Shown: positions 42,867-51,888, numbered from the stretch's first letter. The stretch is DNA of 64,000 bases from Deinococcus alpinitundrae (GCF_009982895.1 NZ_WXZL01000002.1:186001-250000), one strand, 5' to 3'. Numbers and translations: made by a program. The notes: generated from the sequence alone by a model not told the origin.

Positions 42867-44660
42867 ATGACGAAGCTGCCAGCGGCCCCGGCTCCTCTAC
42901 TGCCTGCAGCTTCCGTGCTGGACATCATGAGTTCACTTGCTTCCGCGACCACGCGTTCAGACATCTTTAAAATCCTGCTGGAACCTACTCGATCAGCCAT
43001 CGGTGCGACTGCAGTATTCACCCTCCTGAAATCATCTGATTCGGCCGAGATGAACCTGTTCACGGCCGGTGAAATGCCAGAAAAGGAACTTCTGGACGCA
43101 CTTTCCACGCAGTTGGAGAAGAATACAAGTCGTCCTCACCTCTTCTCGCTCTTCGTCGATCAGGCCGTTCATGACACCTTTCACGGGGATGAATCGCTTG
43201 AGGTACCTTCCAAAGCGACACTGCTGGTTTCTCTCATGCACGGAGAGTCCCTGCTCGGGTTAGTGGCCCTCAAGTTCAACGCTGTCCGGAAGTTGAATGC
43301 TCAGCAGCGTCAATTCCTCCAATTTCTCGCTCTGCAGTGCGTGATCGCACTGGGCCGGGCCAGCGCGATAAGCGACCTGGAGTTGAAGATCGCCGAGCGC
43401 ACCCGGCAGCTTCAGGATCAGGCTGACACTCTGGCGGTTCAGACCCAAGTACTCGAGGGCTTTGCCGAGTTCGCCCAGAATCTGTCGTCGTTGCAGGAGC
43501 GGTCCGCTGTGATTCAACGTGCCCAGGAGATCATGCTGTCGCTCCTTCCAGAGGGTTACTCGGTGTATTACGAGTTGGAGCACGGTGTGTGGTACAAACG
43601 CGCTCAGGTCGGCATGCTGAGTGCACCGCTTCAGGCACTGGTTGATGCAGGTCGGCCCTATGGAGCCTCGAAAGTCACGGATCAGGTCTGGGAGACAGGC
43701 CGCCCCATCTATCAGGACGGCTACGACCCCACCCTTGATAGCGCAGGAACGCTGGCCAGCCACATCCAGGCCAGCGTGACGTTGCCGGTGCAGATGTTTG
43801 GTGCCCCCTGTGGCGTTCTGCGCGTTGGTCTGACTGGTAAGACTGCAGGCTGGTCAAAAACGGACCGCATCATGCTCGAGACGCTGGTGCGTCACCTTGG
43901 GTTGGTGCTCGAAGGTGTACAGCGGGCCGATGCGCTGCGCGCCCAGACCGTGGAACTCCTCCGCAGCAATCAAGAACTGGAGCGCTTTGCCTACATCGCT
44001 TCCCATGACCTTCAGGAACCTCTCCGGACCATCACCAGCTTCAGCCAGCTGGTGACCAAGAAATACGGTGCTGCAACCGGCAAGCCACTGGACGATCGAG
44101 CGGAACAGTATCTGGCGTTTATCCAACAGGGCAGCGAACGAATGAAGCAATTGATCGACGACCTACTCACCTTCTCGAAGTTGAGCAGTCGCCCGCACAC
44201 ACTTCTTCCGGTTCGCAGCGGCGAACCGTTGAGCGAAGCGCTGCAACGGTTGCAGGCCTATGTGCTTCAGAGGGATGCCAGAATATCCTGTGATCTTCAA
44301 CAGCTGCCAACGGTCCTTGGAGATGCCTCGCAACTCGCGCGGTTGTTTCAGAACCTGATCGGCAACGCCATCAAATTCTGCCGAGAAGATGCCCCCCCTG
44401 AAGTTCAGATTCAAGTCGAAGCACAAGGAAGCTTCTGGCATTTTCAGGTGATCGATCACGGCATCGGCATTGCTCCTGAAGACGCTGAGCAGATCTTTGA
44501 GATGTTCCGGCGTCTGCACCATCGACAAGCGTATCAGGGCACGGGATTGGGCCTATCAATATGCAAGAAGATCGTCGAACAACATGGAGGCACCATTTGG
44601 GTTGAGCAGGTCCCGACAGGCGGTTCGGCGTTCCACTTCACGCTGAGACAGGCTCATTGA
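42867..44660 (+). CDS. GAF-domain sensor histidine kinase
   Basis: This 597-residue soluble sensor kinase has two GAF-like domains (about residues 20-175 and 215-365) joined by a coiled coil (ELKIAERTRQLQDQADTLAV). The dimerisation domain holds FAYIASHDLQEPLRTI with phospho-acceptor His380. The ATPase domain has the N box LFQNLIGNAIKFC, G1 DHGIGIAPEDAEQIF and G2 GTGLGLSICKKIVEQHGG. The HDLQEPLR form is typical of phytochrome-like kinases, but no chromophore Cys is evident. There are no membrane segments, so it senses an internal signal. No intact response regulator is adjacent. Confidence 0.9.
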   Translation: MTKLPAAPAPLLPAASVLDIMSSLASATTRSDIFKILLEPTRSAIGATAVFTLLKSSDSAEMNLFTAGEMPEKELLDALSTQLEKNTSRPHLFSLFVDQAVHDTFHGDESLEVPSKATLLVSLMHGESLLGLVALKFNAVRKLNAQQRQFLQFLALQCVIALGRASAISDLELKIAERTRQLQDQADTLAVQTQVLEGFAEFAQNLSSLQERSAVIQRAQEIMLSLLPEGYSVYYELEHGVWYKRAQVGMLSAPLQALVDAGRPYGASKVTDQVWETGRPIYQDGYDPTLDSAGTLASHIQASVTLPVQMFGAPCGVLRVGLTGKTAGWSKTDRIMLETLVRHLGLVLEGVQRADALRAQTVELLRSNQELERFAYIASHDLQEPLRTITSFSQLVTKKYGAATGKPLDDRAEQYLAFIQQGSERMKQLIDDLLTFSKLSSRPHTLLPVRSGEPLSEALQRLQAYVLQRDARISCDLQQLPTVLGDASQLARLFQNLIGNAIKFCREDAPPEVQIQVEAQGSFWHFQVIDHGIGIAPEDAEQIFEMFRRLHHRQAYQGTGLGLSICKKIVEQHGGTIWVEQVPTGGSAFHFTLRQAH

Positions 44661-45140
44661 ATTTGCTGTGGTCTAATACGAGATCAAATGACAGAACAGG
44701 GACCAAGTGGCGGGGTGAGGACCCCGTGTTTATCGGTAAGGAGGGTGGACTGGAAGGCCACTTCAGCGTGCCACACAACTTGACCGGGCTGCCCGCGCTG
44801 TCTGACACCATCCAGGACAAGTTTGCCGCCTTCGCGATCCTGCAGCTGCGCGGCACGTGAGCGTGTCCTGCCAGGACCGGGTGCCCACCTACGCAGGTCC
44901 GCGAGTTGTTCTTCAACCCCGAGGCGACCGTGGTGCAGATCATGCCACCCAAGTCGCAGTGGGTGAATCAGCATCAGTTCTGCCTGCACCTGTGGCAGCG
45001 CCTCAACCAGGCGCTCCTCCCGCAGGGTTTGCAGCGCACGGTCGGCGCGCGGGATGCCCTGCCGCTCGACGAGCTGGGGGTCGGGCTCCTTCAGATGGGC
45101 CTCCGCCATACCTTCAGCCTACCGAACTTGATCTTGATCC
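44661..45140 (+). pseudogene. Decayed hypothetical gene with in-frame stop
   Basis: One plus-strand frame reads LPALSDTIQDKFAAFAILQL, meets a TGA at 44858, and then continues in the same frame as QVRELFFNPEATVVQIMPPK and NQHQFCLHLWQRLNQ. The second part has the PPK.....HQFCLHLW pattern of small phage-associated proteins of unknown function (DUF7694-like). The stop and the lack of a start suggest a dead gene. Confidence 0.4.
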
Positions 45141-45172
45141 GCCAAGGGCTACCCACACGCTAATCACATACG

Positions 45173-45427
45173 CTATTTGCAAAACAACTTCTGTATGTAG
45201 ACAGTCTTGAGAATGGGAAAGCCCGACGAAGTATAACCGTCGATCACAATTGTTGGGATGGTGACCCAACCGCAAGTCGTTTTGGTTACCGTGATGCCAC
45301 CATCACGGTCGCCGCCACTCGTAGTACCGCCACCCCCAATGGGTTGAGCGAAAGCAGTGGTTGAGAGGGGTGCAGAACACATCAGCGTAGCCACCAGAGC
45401 GAGGAAAGCGTTTGAACGTCTTTTCAT
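45173..45427 (-). CDS. Small secreted Gly-rich peptide of unknown function
   Basis: This is an 84-residue protein with a strong AGGAGGT ribosome site six bases upstream and a clear signal peptide (FLALVATLMCSAPLSTTAFA). The mature part is about 57 residues: a PIGGGGTTSGGDRDGG linker and then a beta-rich region (GITVTKTTCGWVTIPTIVID) with two cysteines, one at the C-terminus (KLFCK), that could form a disulfide. I recognise no family. It stands alone downstream of an effector-binding-domain gene. Confidence 0.65.
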   Translation of the reverse strand: MKRRSNAFLALVATLMCSAPLSTTAFAQPIGGGGTTSGGDRDGGITVTKTTCGWVTIPTIVIDGYTSSGFPILKTVYIQKLFCK

Positions 45428-45481
45428 AGTAAAACCTCCTGAACCTCATTTGGTTCAACGGTTGTGTTCGCTGAGCTGCTC

Positions 45482-45934
45482 TCATCCTTTTTTACAGATC
45501 AGGACGACGGGCAGCGCGAAGTGAGACGGGGTAAGCGATGCCGAAGATCCTGTAAATTTCAGAACGGGGATGAATTGGCCGTTCGTGGCTTGAAGGTACA
45601 AGCCCCCCCTATACCAAGCCATGATCGATTTAGGCCCGCTGCCGCCAGCACGCCAGAACAGCGGTCCTGACGGTGCAAATTCTCCCTCCGGAACCAACAC
45701 GCCGGTATATGTCAATCCGATCTCAACTGGCCCATCACTATCGGTGGTCACCTGCGCATGGAAGATGCCCATCAGCGGCCCGCTACTTTGCCCTCCCTGT
45801 TGCTCGATAAATTGAAGTAGCCGACCCCTTGCCTCCGCATAGAAGGCCTCCAAATCCTTCACGGCGACACGGCGGGTCAGGGATACGAGCTGGAGGGCAG
45901 GGGCACGGCGGATACTGGGATGAAGGCTAGTCAT
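45482..45934 (-). CDS. GyrI-like effector-binding domain protein
   Basis: This is a 150-residue protein whose first two thirds resemble the AraC-type effector-binding (GyrI-like) domain: ALQLVSLTRRVAVKDLEAFY, RLLQFIEQQGG, SGPLMGIFHAQVTTDSDGPV. The last 50 residues do not follow the family, which may reflect a frameshift or an unusual C-terminus. The ATG at 45934 has GGGAG seven bases upstream. Such stand-alone domains bind drugs or other small hydrophobic ligands. Confidence 0.6.
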   Translation of the reverse strand: MTSLHPSIRRAPALQLVSLTRRVAVKDLEAFYAEARGRLLQFIEQQGGQSSGPLMGIFHAQVTTDSDGPVEIGLTYTGVLVPEGEFAPSGPLFWRAGGSGPKSIMAWYRGGLYLQATNGQFIPVLKFTGSSASLTPSHFALPVVLICKKG

Positions 45935-46040
45935 TGGCGGACTCCCTTCTGAGGTAAAGCTCGGCAACCTGAGCAGGTACTCGTACAGGTCGTGTCGGCG
46001 TTGATGATGAGCTCAGTACCTGAGATCTTGCAGTTTCGGG

Positions 46041-46830
46041 TCAGAGCAGGAGAACACTGTCCAGCACGGCTTCTATCGCCTTAATCTCTTTTCTAAGCTC
46101 AGAAAGCCGCACCCAGCCGCAGTATTTTTGTCTCACCTGCTGGGCGACCGTTCGCCAGTCTGGCCAGACCCTGGAGGATGCGGATGCATCCTCCAGATTT
46201 TCCAGGTGACAGAGGACATAACTTAAGAAACATAGGCAGCAGTAGCGAAGCATGCCCCGTTTGGTGTACTGCCCGGAGCGATGCAATCCGAATCGGCTTT
46301 TCAACGTCTTGAAGAGCGCTTCGATCCGCCAGCGTCTTCGACCATTCACACGGACGGTGTTTGGAACGACGTTCAGCGTAGATACAACGTACCGTTTTTC
46401 CCGTGGGCCATCGCTCGAACTTGACAGCCAGATCCAGTACAACCACAGTTGAAGGTCTGGAAGCCCTGGAAGCGTGATGCCCTGCCTCTGTCGTGTGGCC
46501 TGTCGAATGGGGCGTCCTTCTGCCGTAACACGGTTGCCTGGAATCGTGACGGAAAGATCCAGGCCCAGTTGCACAACACCGGCGATAAACGCTCTGCTAC
46601 AGAATCCAGCGTCGGCAAGCACCAGCGGCACTCGCGAGTGCCGCTTTACCAGCTCGTCAGGAAGTCGAGCCAGCATCCTCAAGGCCAGATCCGCTGGTGA
46701 CGGCTGTCCTTTGCCACGCCAGACGAGAAACGACCAGGGGAAGCGCCTTGAGCCATGGCAGAGATAAAGCACCACCAGATGCACACCGCTTACCCCATTG
46801 AAGTGGTGAATCCAGGGTGCGAGTTGCTCA
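46041..46830 (-). pseudogene. IS4-type transposase, N-terminally truncated
   Basis: The minus strand encodes about 260 residues of a DDE transposase: HLVVLYLCHGSRRFPWSFLV, VPLVLADAGFCSRAF with the second catalytic Asp, and RRRWRIEALFKTLKSRFGLH with the catalytic Glu, then a hydrophobic tail and a normal stop. The N-terminal third with the first Asp is missing; upstream of about 46830 the sequence is a piece of a sulfatase in a different frame. The element is therefore incapable of encoding a full transposase. Confidence 0.75.
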
Positions 46831-46993
46831 AGTGGGCCCAGTCGTCGGCGTAGGGAGTGTCGTCGTGGGGCTTGTAGTTGGGCGGATCCGGGAAGGCCTC
46901 GTCGCGGAAGAGATTCCAGAAGCGCTCGGGCACGTTGTCCGGTCCCCATGGATCGTGCGGTGGTCCCCAGGACAGGTCGGCCTGCGTCCAATG
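46831..46993 (-). pseudogene. Sulfatase fragment at the transposase junction
   Basis: One minus-strand frame reads WTQADLSWGPPHDPWGPDNV, then PERFWNLFRDEAFPDPPNYK and PHDDTPYADDWAHL. The PPHDP...PNY..H pattern resembles the middle of type I sulfatases. It has neither start nor active-site region and is cut by the IS4-type remnant. The family call rests on short motifs only. Confidence 0.45.
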
Positions 46994-47937
46994 CTAGAAA
47001 ACGCGCACTTCCTGGGCCGACAATTTAGGAGCAAAATTCACTTTCCCTTTCTCGAAGACGACCGTGCCGTCTGAGGAAATGGTTGCTCTCCGCACACCTC
47101 GTCCAAGATCCGTGAAAATCATTTGGTGAGGGGGAGTTGACGATGACTGGAATATCGTGGACGTCGCGGTGTCCACGCCGGGTAATGCGGCCTGGCTGAA
47201 TCCGTGGTGAACAAAGAAATGGCCGCCGACATTCGCGTCATGCCCAGGGGAGCGGCATGACAGACGGCATGACGAGCGGTGAAGACAGCGCGGCGTGGCT
47301 GCAGGTGCCGCAGGCGTTGGTGCGGCAGTGGCGCTGGAGCGTGAGCGCAAGATCGTGGACACCAACCGCACCCGGCAGTAGGACGCGCATGATCTCTCGG
47401 AGGACGACCGGGAGCGCGAGGCGGCAGACGCCGTGCTCGAAGCGGAGGCGAGCGCCTTGCGCGCCGCGAGCGGGGTGGCCAGTGCGGACCAGCCGCCGTT
47501 CGCGTGGGAACCGCTGGAGATACGTCGGGCGGTGCAGCGAGTGCGGCGGGCGTAGGTGCAGCAGAGGCGAGAGAAGGGCGCGGAAGCTGGCTTCGCCTTT
47601 TTCTGTGAGCGCGGCACCGACTCCAGACAGCGGGGCCGGTCCGAGGCGCGGCATGAACAAAGAAATGTTTCGGCATCGGGCCGGGCCGAGTCGAGCATGG
47701 TATGGCTGGTGTACCTGGCTGTGCTCGGTGTTCAACGAATCGTGTCTGGGGCGCAAGGCCGCAGCGGGCCATCAAGCGGGCGTGGGCGGCCTGACCCAGA
47801 ACTTGGTTCGGTTGTTGGCTGGCGGGGCGACGTTGGTCGCCAGACACGCCACTGATCTGGAGTAGCCTAAGATTTAGGCCACACCTGCCCTCCCCATACC
47901 CAGCCCCGAATTAAGGCAACACAACCTCTAAAAGAGA
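46994..47937. other. Decayed GC-rich stretch without an intact gene
   Basis: A plus-strand segment near 47340-47555 reads like a charged helical protein (LSEDDREREAADAVLEAEAS) but contains stops and no start. A minus-strand frame ending at 46994 (TISSDGTVVFEKGKVNFAP) looks like a protein tail. Neither can be assigned. The stretch ends at the target duplication of the IS66 transposon. Confidence 0.4.
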
Positions 47938-47945
47938 GAAATCTT
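47938..47945. repeat. Left copy of 8-bp target duplication (GAAATCTT)
   Basis: GAAATCTT directly precedes the left terminal repeat and recurs directly after the right terminal repeat at 49692-49699. An 8-bp duplication is characteristic of IS66-family insertion. Confidence 0.8.
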
Positions 47946-47998
47946 GTGACTACTCAGCAGCCCCTACAAGCCCGAGTGGGATGCGGTAGGGTGAAGCT

Positions 47999-49351
47999 AT
48001 CTCAGACGTCACCTGCCCGAATTGCGAACGGCTCCAAGCGCGCATCCGCGAATTGGAAGCGCAGGTCGCGCGAACCAGCGAGACGTCCCATCAACCCCCC
48101 AGCCAGGACCAAGCCTGGAAGAAGCCCAAGAGCGAACGCCTTTCTGGCGTTCGCTCTTCTGGTGGTCAAGTGGGACACCCAGGCACCACGTTGAAGATGA
48201 GCCCTTCTCCCGACGAGGTGGTCGTGTTGCCCCTCATGGGAAGCTGTCCGTGTGGACAGCAGTGGCATGAAGTCGACGTGCACGACCTTCTGGCTCGGCA
48301 GGTCTTGGACCTGCCGGAAGTCCAGTTGCACGTGACCGAGTACCAGGCCGAAGTGAAGGTGTGTCCACGCTGTCACCAACGACAACAGGCCATGTTTCCA
48401 CAGGATGTTCGCGGTCAAGTGCAGTATGGCCCTCGGTTCCAGGCTTTGGCGGTGTACCTCAATGTGGCCCAGTTCCTCCCCTTCAAGCGGGTCGGGAATG
48501 TGCTTGAGACGCTGTGCGGTCAGCGTCCCAGTGAAGGGACGCTCGCGCTGCACCTCAACCTTGCTACAGCGCGACTGGCTGGGTTCGAGGCGCGATTGAA
48601 AGAAGCCTTGCTCGAAGAACCCGTCCTGCATGTGGACGAGACGGGCAGCAAGGTGAAGGGCCAGCTCGCCTGGGTGCATGTCATCAGCAGCAAGCAACTC
48701 ACCCTCTCCGGACACGACCCGCACCGCGGGTTGGCCGCCATCCAGGTGATGGGGGTCCTGCCCCGGTACCGCGGCGTGTTGATGCATGATGCCTGGCTTT
48801 CGTACTTCCAACTCGCTGCCCGACATGCGCTGTGTAACGCGCACCTGCTTCGAGAGTTGCGTTTCCTCCATGAACAACTGGATCAGAACTGGGCGGGAGA
48901 ACTGCGGACCGCACTCCAAGGCGTCTACCATCAACACAAGACAGGGATCCTCACTCCATCGGAGAAACTCGCGTTCCTGATTCGCTTTGATGCCCTCTTG
49001 GAAGCGGGGTTGGAGACCAACCCCGCAGCAGAGCCCGTTCCGAAGCAGCGGGGACGGGTGAAACAGTCCCCTGGACGCAACCTCGCGCTTCGATGTCAGA
49101 AACACCGAGACAAAGTGTTACGCTTCCTCCACGAGGAGGGCGTCCCGTTTGACAACAATCAAGCCGAGCGAGACCTTCGAATGGTGTGCGTGAAGCGCAA
49201 AGTCTCTGGTGGCTTTCGTTCAGCGGAGGGTGGCATGAACTTTTGCCGCATCCGTAGCGATACTTCGACTCTTCAGAAGCAAGGGATGAACATTTGGCAC
49301 GGCCTTGTCAGCATCTTCCGAAATGACGTCCTTATACCTAATTTCTCGTGA
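47999..49351 (+). CDS. tnpC: IS66-family transposase (TnpC)
   Basis: This DDE transposase of about 450 residues has a coiled-coil N-terminus (CERLQARIRELEAQVARTSE), a zinc-ribbon (CPCGQQW ... CPRCHQRQQ), the first catalytic Asp in LEEPVLHVDETGSKV, the second in LMHDAWLSYF, and the Glu in FDNNQAERDLRMVCVKRKVS. The C-terminus GGMNFCRIRSDTSTLQKQG is standard. The frame opens after a TAG at 47987; the family-like N-terminus begins at an ATC at 47999, so the start is non-standard or lost. A TTG at 48053 is the first ordinary start. Confidence 0.88.
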   Translation: MSDVTCPNCERLQARIRELEAQVARTSETSHQPPSQDQAWKKPKSERLSGVRSSGGQVGHPGTTLKMSPSPDEVVVLPLMGSCPCGQQWHEVDVHDLLARQVLDLPEVQLHVTEYQAEVKVCPRCHQRQQAMFPQDVRGQVQYGPRFQALAVYLNVAQFLPFKRVGNVLETLCGQRPSEGTLALHLNLATARLAGFEARLKEALLEEPVLHVDETGSKVKGQLAWVHVISSKQLTLSGHDPHRGLAAIQVMGVLPRYRGVLMHDAWLSYFQLAARHALCNAHLLRELRFLHEQLDQNWAGELRTALQGVYHQHKTGILTPSEKLAFLIRFDALLEAGLETNPAAEPVPKQRGRVKQSPGRNLALRCQKHRDKVLRFLHEEGVPFDNNQAERDLRMVCVKRKVSGGFRSAEGGMNFCRIRSDTSTLQKQGMNIWHGLVSIFRNDVLIPNFS

Positions 49352-49375
49352 TGAGTAGTTACAAAAAAGGCTATA

Positions 49376-49636
49376 GTGTCTAAGACTGCGATTGGTTTCA
49401 TCATCATTATAGTGATAGTTGCAAGCCTTTTTGCACTTCTCTTTTACTTATTCACTGCTATGATTTCTTGTCCTGCTTACTGGCAAGGTGCTCATAGTCG
49501 TGCAAACGATCTTGGCTGTAATGGTGGTCAAAATGGTGCATGGGTGTCGTTTTTAATATTTTTCGCCTCGCTTATTGCTTTATGGATTACTGACCGTTCA
49601 AGTATTAATAATTCTGAGAGAGATGACAGCACCTGA
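49376..49636 (+). CDS. Low-GC two-helix membrane protein, transposon passenger
   Basis: This 86-residue protein has an N-terminal hydrophobic helix (IGFIIIIVIVASLFALLFYL), a short loop with two cysteines (MISCPAYWQG, DLGCNGGQNG), and a second helix (WVSFLIFFASLIALWI). A GTG start has AAGG five bases upstream. Base composition is far more AT-rich than the surrounding DNA, so the gene came from another genome. It lies inside the IS66-type transposon between the inner and outer right ends. The function is unknown; immunity or membrane-stress roles would be guesses. Confidence 0.65.
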   Translation: MSKTAIGFIIIIVIVASLFALLFYLFTAMISCPAYWQGAHSRANDLGCNGGQNGAWVSFLIFFASLIALWITDRSSINNSERDDST

Positions 49637-49648
49637 TTTTGAGGTGGT

Positions 49649-49691
49649 GTAACTGCTCAGCGTGAGAACCATCCTCACGCTGAGCAGTTAC
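49649..49691. repeat. Perfect 18-bp palindrome at the transposon right end
   Basis: GTAACTGCTCAGCGTGAG and its exact complement face each other across a 7-base loop. Each arm is itself a copy of the IS66 terminal repeat, so the right end consists of two repeats head to head. The structure would also act as a strong bidirectional transcription terminator. Confidence 0.8.
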
Positions 49692-49933
49692 GAAATCTTT
49701 TCTGTCGAACGCTCCAGATCATGCACGATCTGTCTGGTCTGGGTGGAGAGCTGCTTGAACAGCCCGAACCGCTGGTTGGAGAAGGCGCGCTTGCTTTCGT
49801 CCAGCCCAATCAGGCGGTCGGCCTTCACCCAGGTTCGCAAATCGTCACGGTGCAGCCGTCCCGGCCCCAGGCGCGCCAGGAAAGCGTCGCCGTAGCTCAC
49901 GCCGATGATCAGCGCCGGGACTTTGTTGCTCAC
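49688..49933 (-). pseudogene. FGGY sugar kinase reduced to start plus C-terminal tail
   Basis: The frame opens at a GTG at 49933 that overlaps the dehydrogenase stop as GTGA. After about four codons it continues as ALIIGVSYGDAFLARLGPG and DDLRTWVKADRLIGLD, then FGLFKQLSTQTRQIVHDLE, the C-terminal tail of FGGY kinases (GASYGDAxLAG ... WV ... YxxLYxxTRxxMH). More than 400 residues containing the ATP and sugar sites are missing. The transposon insertion only replaces the last two residues. It was probably the pentulose kinase of the polyol operon. Confidence 0.62.
49692..49699. repeat. Right copy of 8-bp target duplication (GAAATCTT)
   Basis: This is identical to 47938-47945 and lies within the end of the FGGY kinase remnant. 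Removing the transposon and one copy restores the last codons and a TAG stop of that frame. Confidence 0.8.
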
Positions 49934-51021
49934 CCCTGCTCTACCTCGATCATCACCTTCATGCTCTTGGCCCGCTCGGTATCGGCGAACACGAAGGCCT
50001 CGGGCGTCTCGCCAAAGGCAAAGCGCTGGGTGATCAGCACGTCCAGATCAACCGCGCCGGACGCCACCAGACCAATGGCCGCCGGGTAGCAGTTGGCGTA
50101 CCTGAAGATGCCCCGGATATCGGTTTCACGGCTGGCGGCGCTGACGATGTCGAGGCTGACCTCCGCGACTGGCGGCAGGCCCACCAGCACCGTGACACCT
50201 CCGGGGCGCGGGGCTTCCAGACTCATGCGGCAAGTCGGCACGCTGCCCGCCGTCTCGAAGGCCACATCCACCCCGCCGTGCGAGAGCGGCAGCCCGGTCA
50301 GTGCGGCGGTGATCTCGCGGATGCGCTCAACCGGGTTTTCGCTGCGGGCATTGATGGTGTGGGTGGCTCCGACCTTGAGGGCCATCTCCAACCGGAAGTC
50401 TTCGAGGTCCACGGCGATCAGGGTGGTGGCCCCCGCTGCCTTGGCCGCTTGCAAGGTGGTGCAGCCGATCGGCCCCGCGCCGATGACGGCCACGCTGTCA
50501 CCCATCTTGACGCCGCCGCGCCGCGCCGCCCAGACGCCCACCGCCAGCGGCTCGATCAGGGCCGCCGCGTCCAGACTCATGTGGTCAGGAATCTTGAAGG
50601 CGAAGTCCTCGGGCCAGATGACCCATTCCGAGAGTGCACCGTCGACCGGGGGTGTGGCCATGAAATGCATCCAGGGACAGAGGTTGTAGTGGCCGGTCTT
50701 GCAGTACGAACACTTGCGGCACGGCACGCCGGGTTCGAGCGCCACCCGGTCGCCGACTTTGAGGCGGGTGACCCCCTCGCCCAGCGCCTCGACAGTGCCG
50801 CTGACCTCGTGGCCCAGCACGAGCGGCGACTCCACGACGAAATTGCCGATGCGTCCGTGGGTGTAGTAATGCACGTCCGAGCCGCACACGCCGATGCGCT
50901 GCACCTGCACGCGCACCTCGCCGGGGCCGGGCACGGGTACCTGGCGGGTTTCCCAGCCGAGATCGCGCACCGCACTGAGCACGCTGGTTTTGGAGGCTTT
51001 GGGTTGAACAACCTGGGTCAT
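49930..51021 (-). CDS. Zinc-dependent polyol dehydrogenase (sorbitol/xylitol type)
   Basis: This 363-residue medium-chain dehydrogenase oxidises a polyol to a ketose with NAD+. The catalytic zinc site is GVCGSDVHYYTHG and GHEVSG; the structural zinc cysteines are in PCRKCSYCKTGHYNLC. The Rossmann motif VIGAGPIGCTTLQAAKA is near residue 180, and the EPLAVGVWAARRG segment is typical of sorbitol and xylitol dehydrogenases. It lies in the polyol operon after the SDR gene and overlaps the FGGY remnant. Confidence 0.92.
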   Translation of the reverse strand: MTQVVQPKASKTSVLSAVRDLGWETRQVPVPGPGEVRVQVQRIGVCGSDVHYYTHGRIGNFVVESPLVLGHEVSGTVEALGEGVTRLKVGDRVALEPGVPCRKCSYCKTGHYNLCPWMHFMATPPVDGALSEWVIWPEDFAFKIPDHMSLDAAALIEPLAVGVWAARRGGVKMGDSVAVIGAGPIGCTTLQAAKAAGATTLIAVDLEDFRLEMALKVGATHTINARSENPVERIREITAALTGLPLSHGGVDVAFETAGSVPTCRMSLEAPRPGGVTVLVGLPPVAEVSLDIVSAASRETDIRGIFRYANCYPAAIGLVASGAVDLDVLITQRFAFGETPEAFVFADTERAKSMKVMIEVEQG

Positions 51022-51075
51022 GATCGCTCCTGAGAGTGGGGAGTAAGAAAAGCAGTGAGGGGTGGGCTTCGGTCT

Positions 51076-51843
<768 letters not shown>

Positions 51844-51888
51844 GGTTGCTGTTTCCTTTGGGCAAACGGATAAGAAAGCGGAAGAAGA

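Larger units (their letters stand above)
47946..49691 (+). mobile_element. IS66-type transposon with passenger gene, 1746 bp
   Basis: The left end GTGACTACTCAGC and the complement of the right end GTAACTGCTCAGC match at 11 of 13 positions, and GAAATCTT flanks both sides. Inside are a transposase of the tnpC type and a small low-GC membrane-protein gene. A third terminal-repeat-like sequence, GTAACTACTCATCACG in complement, lies internally at 49347-49362, so an older 1417-bp core appears to have been extended by about 330 bp. No tnpA or tnpB is present, as in single-gene (ISBst12-like) members. Confidence 0.8.

Noticed and set aside
47119..47847. Long Pro/Arg/Ala-rich frames on both strands
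   Set aside because: Composition is that of random GC-rich frames; no motif, start signal or family resemblance.
49347..49362. Right boundary of the IS66 element at the inner terminal repeat
   Set aside because: The next eight bases (AAAAAAGG) do not match the left flank GAAATCTT, whereas the outer end at 49691 is followed by an exact match.
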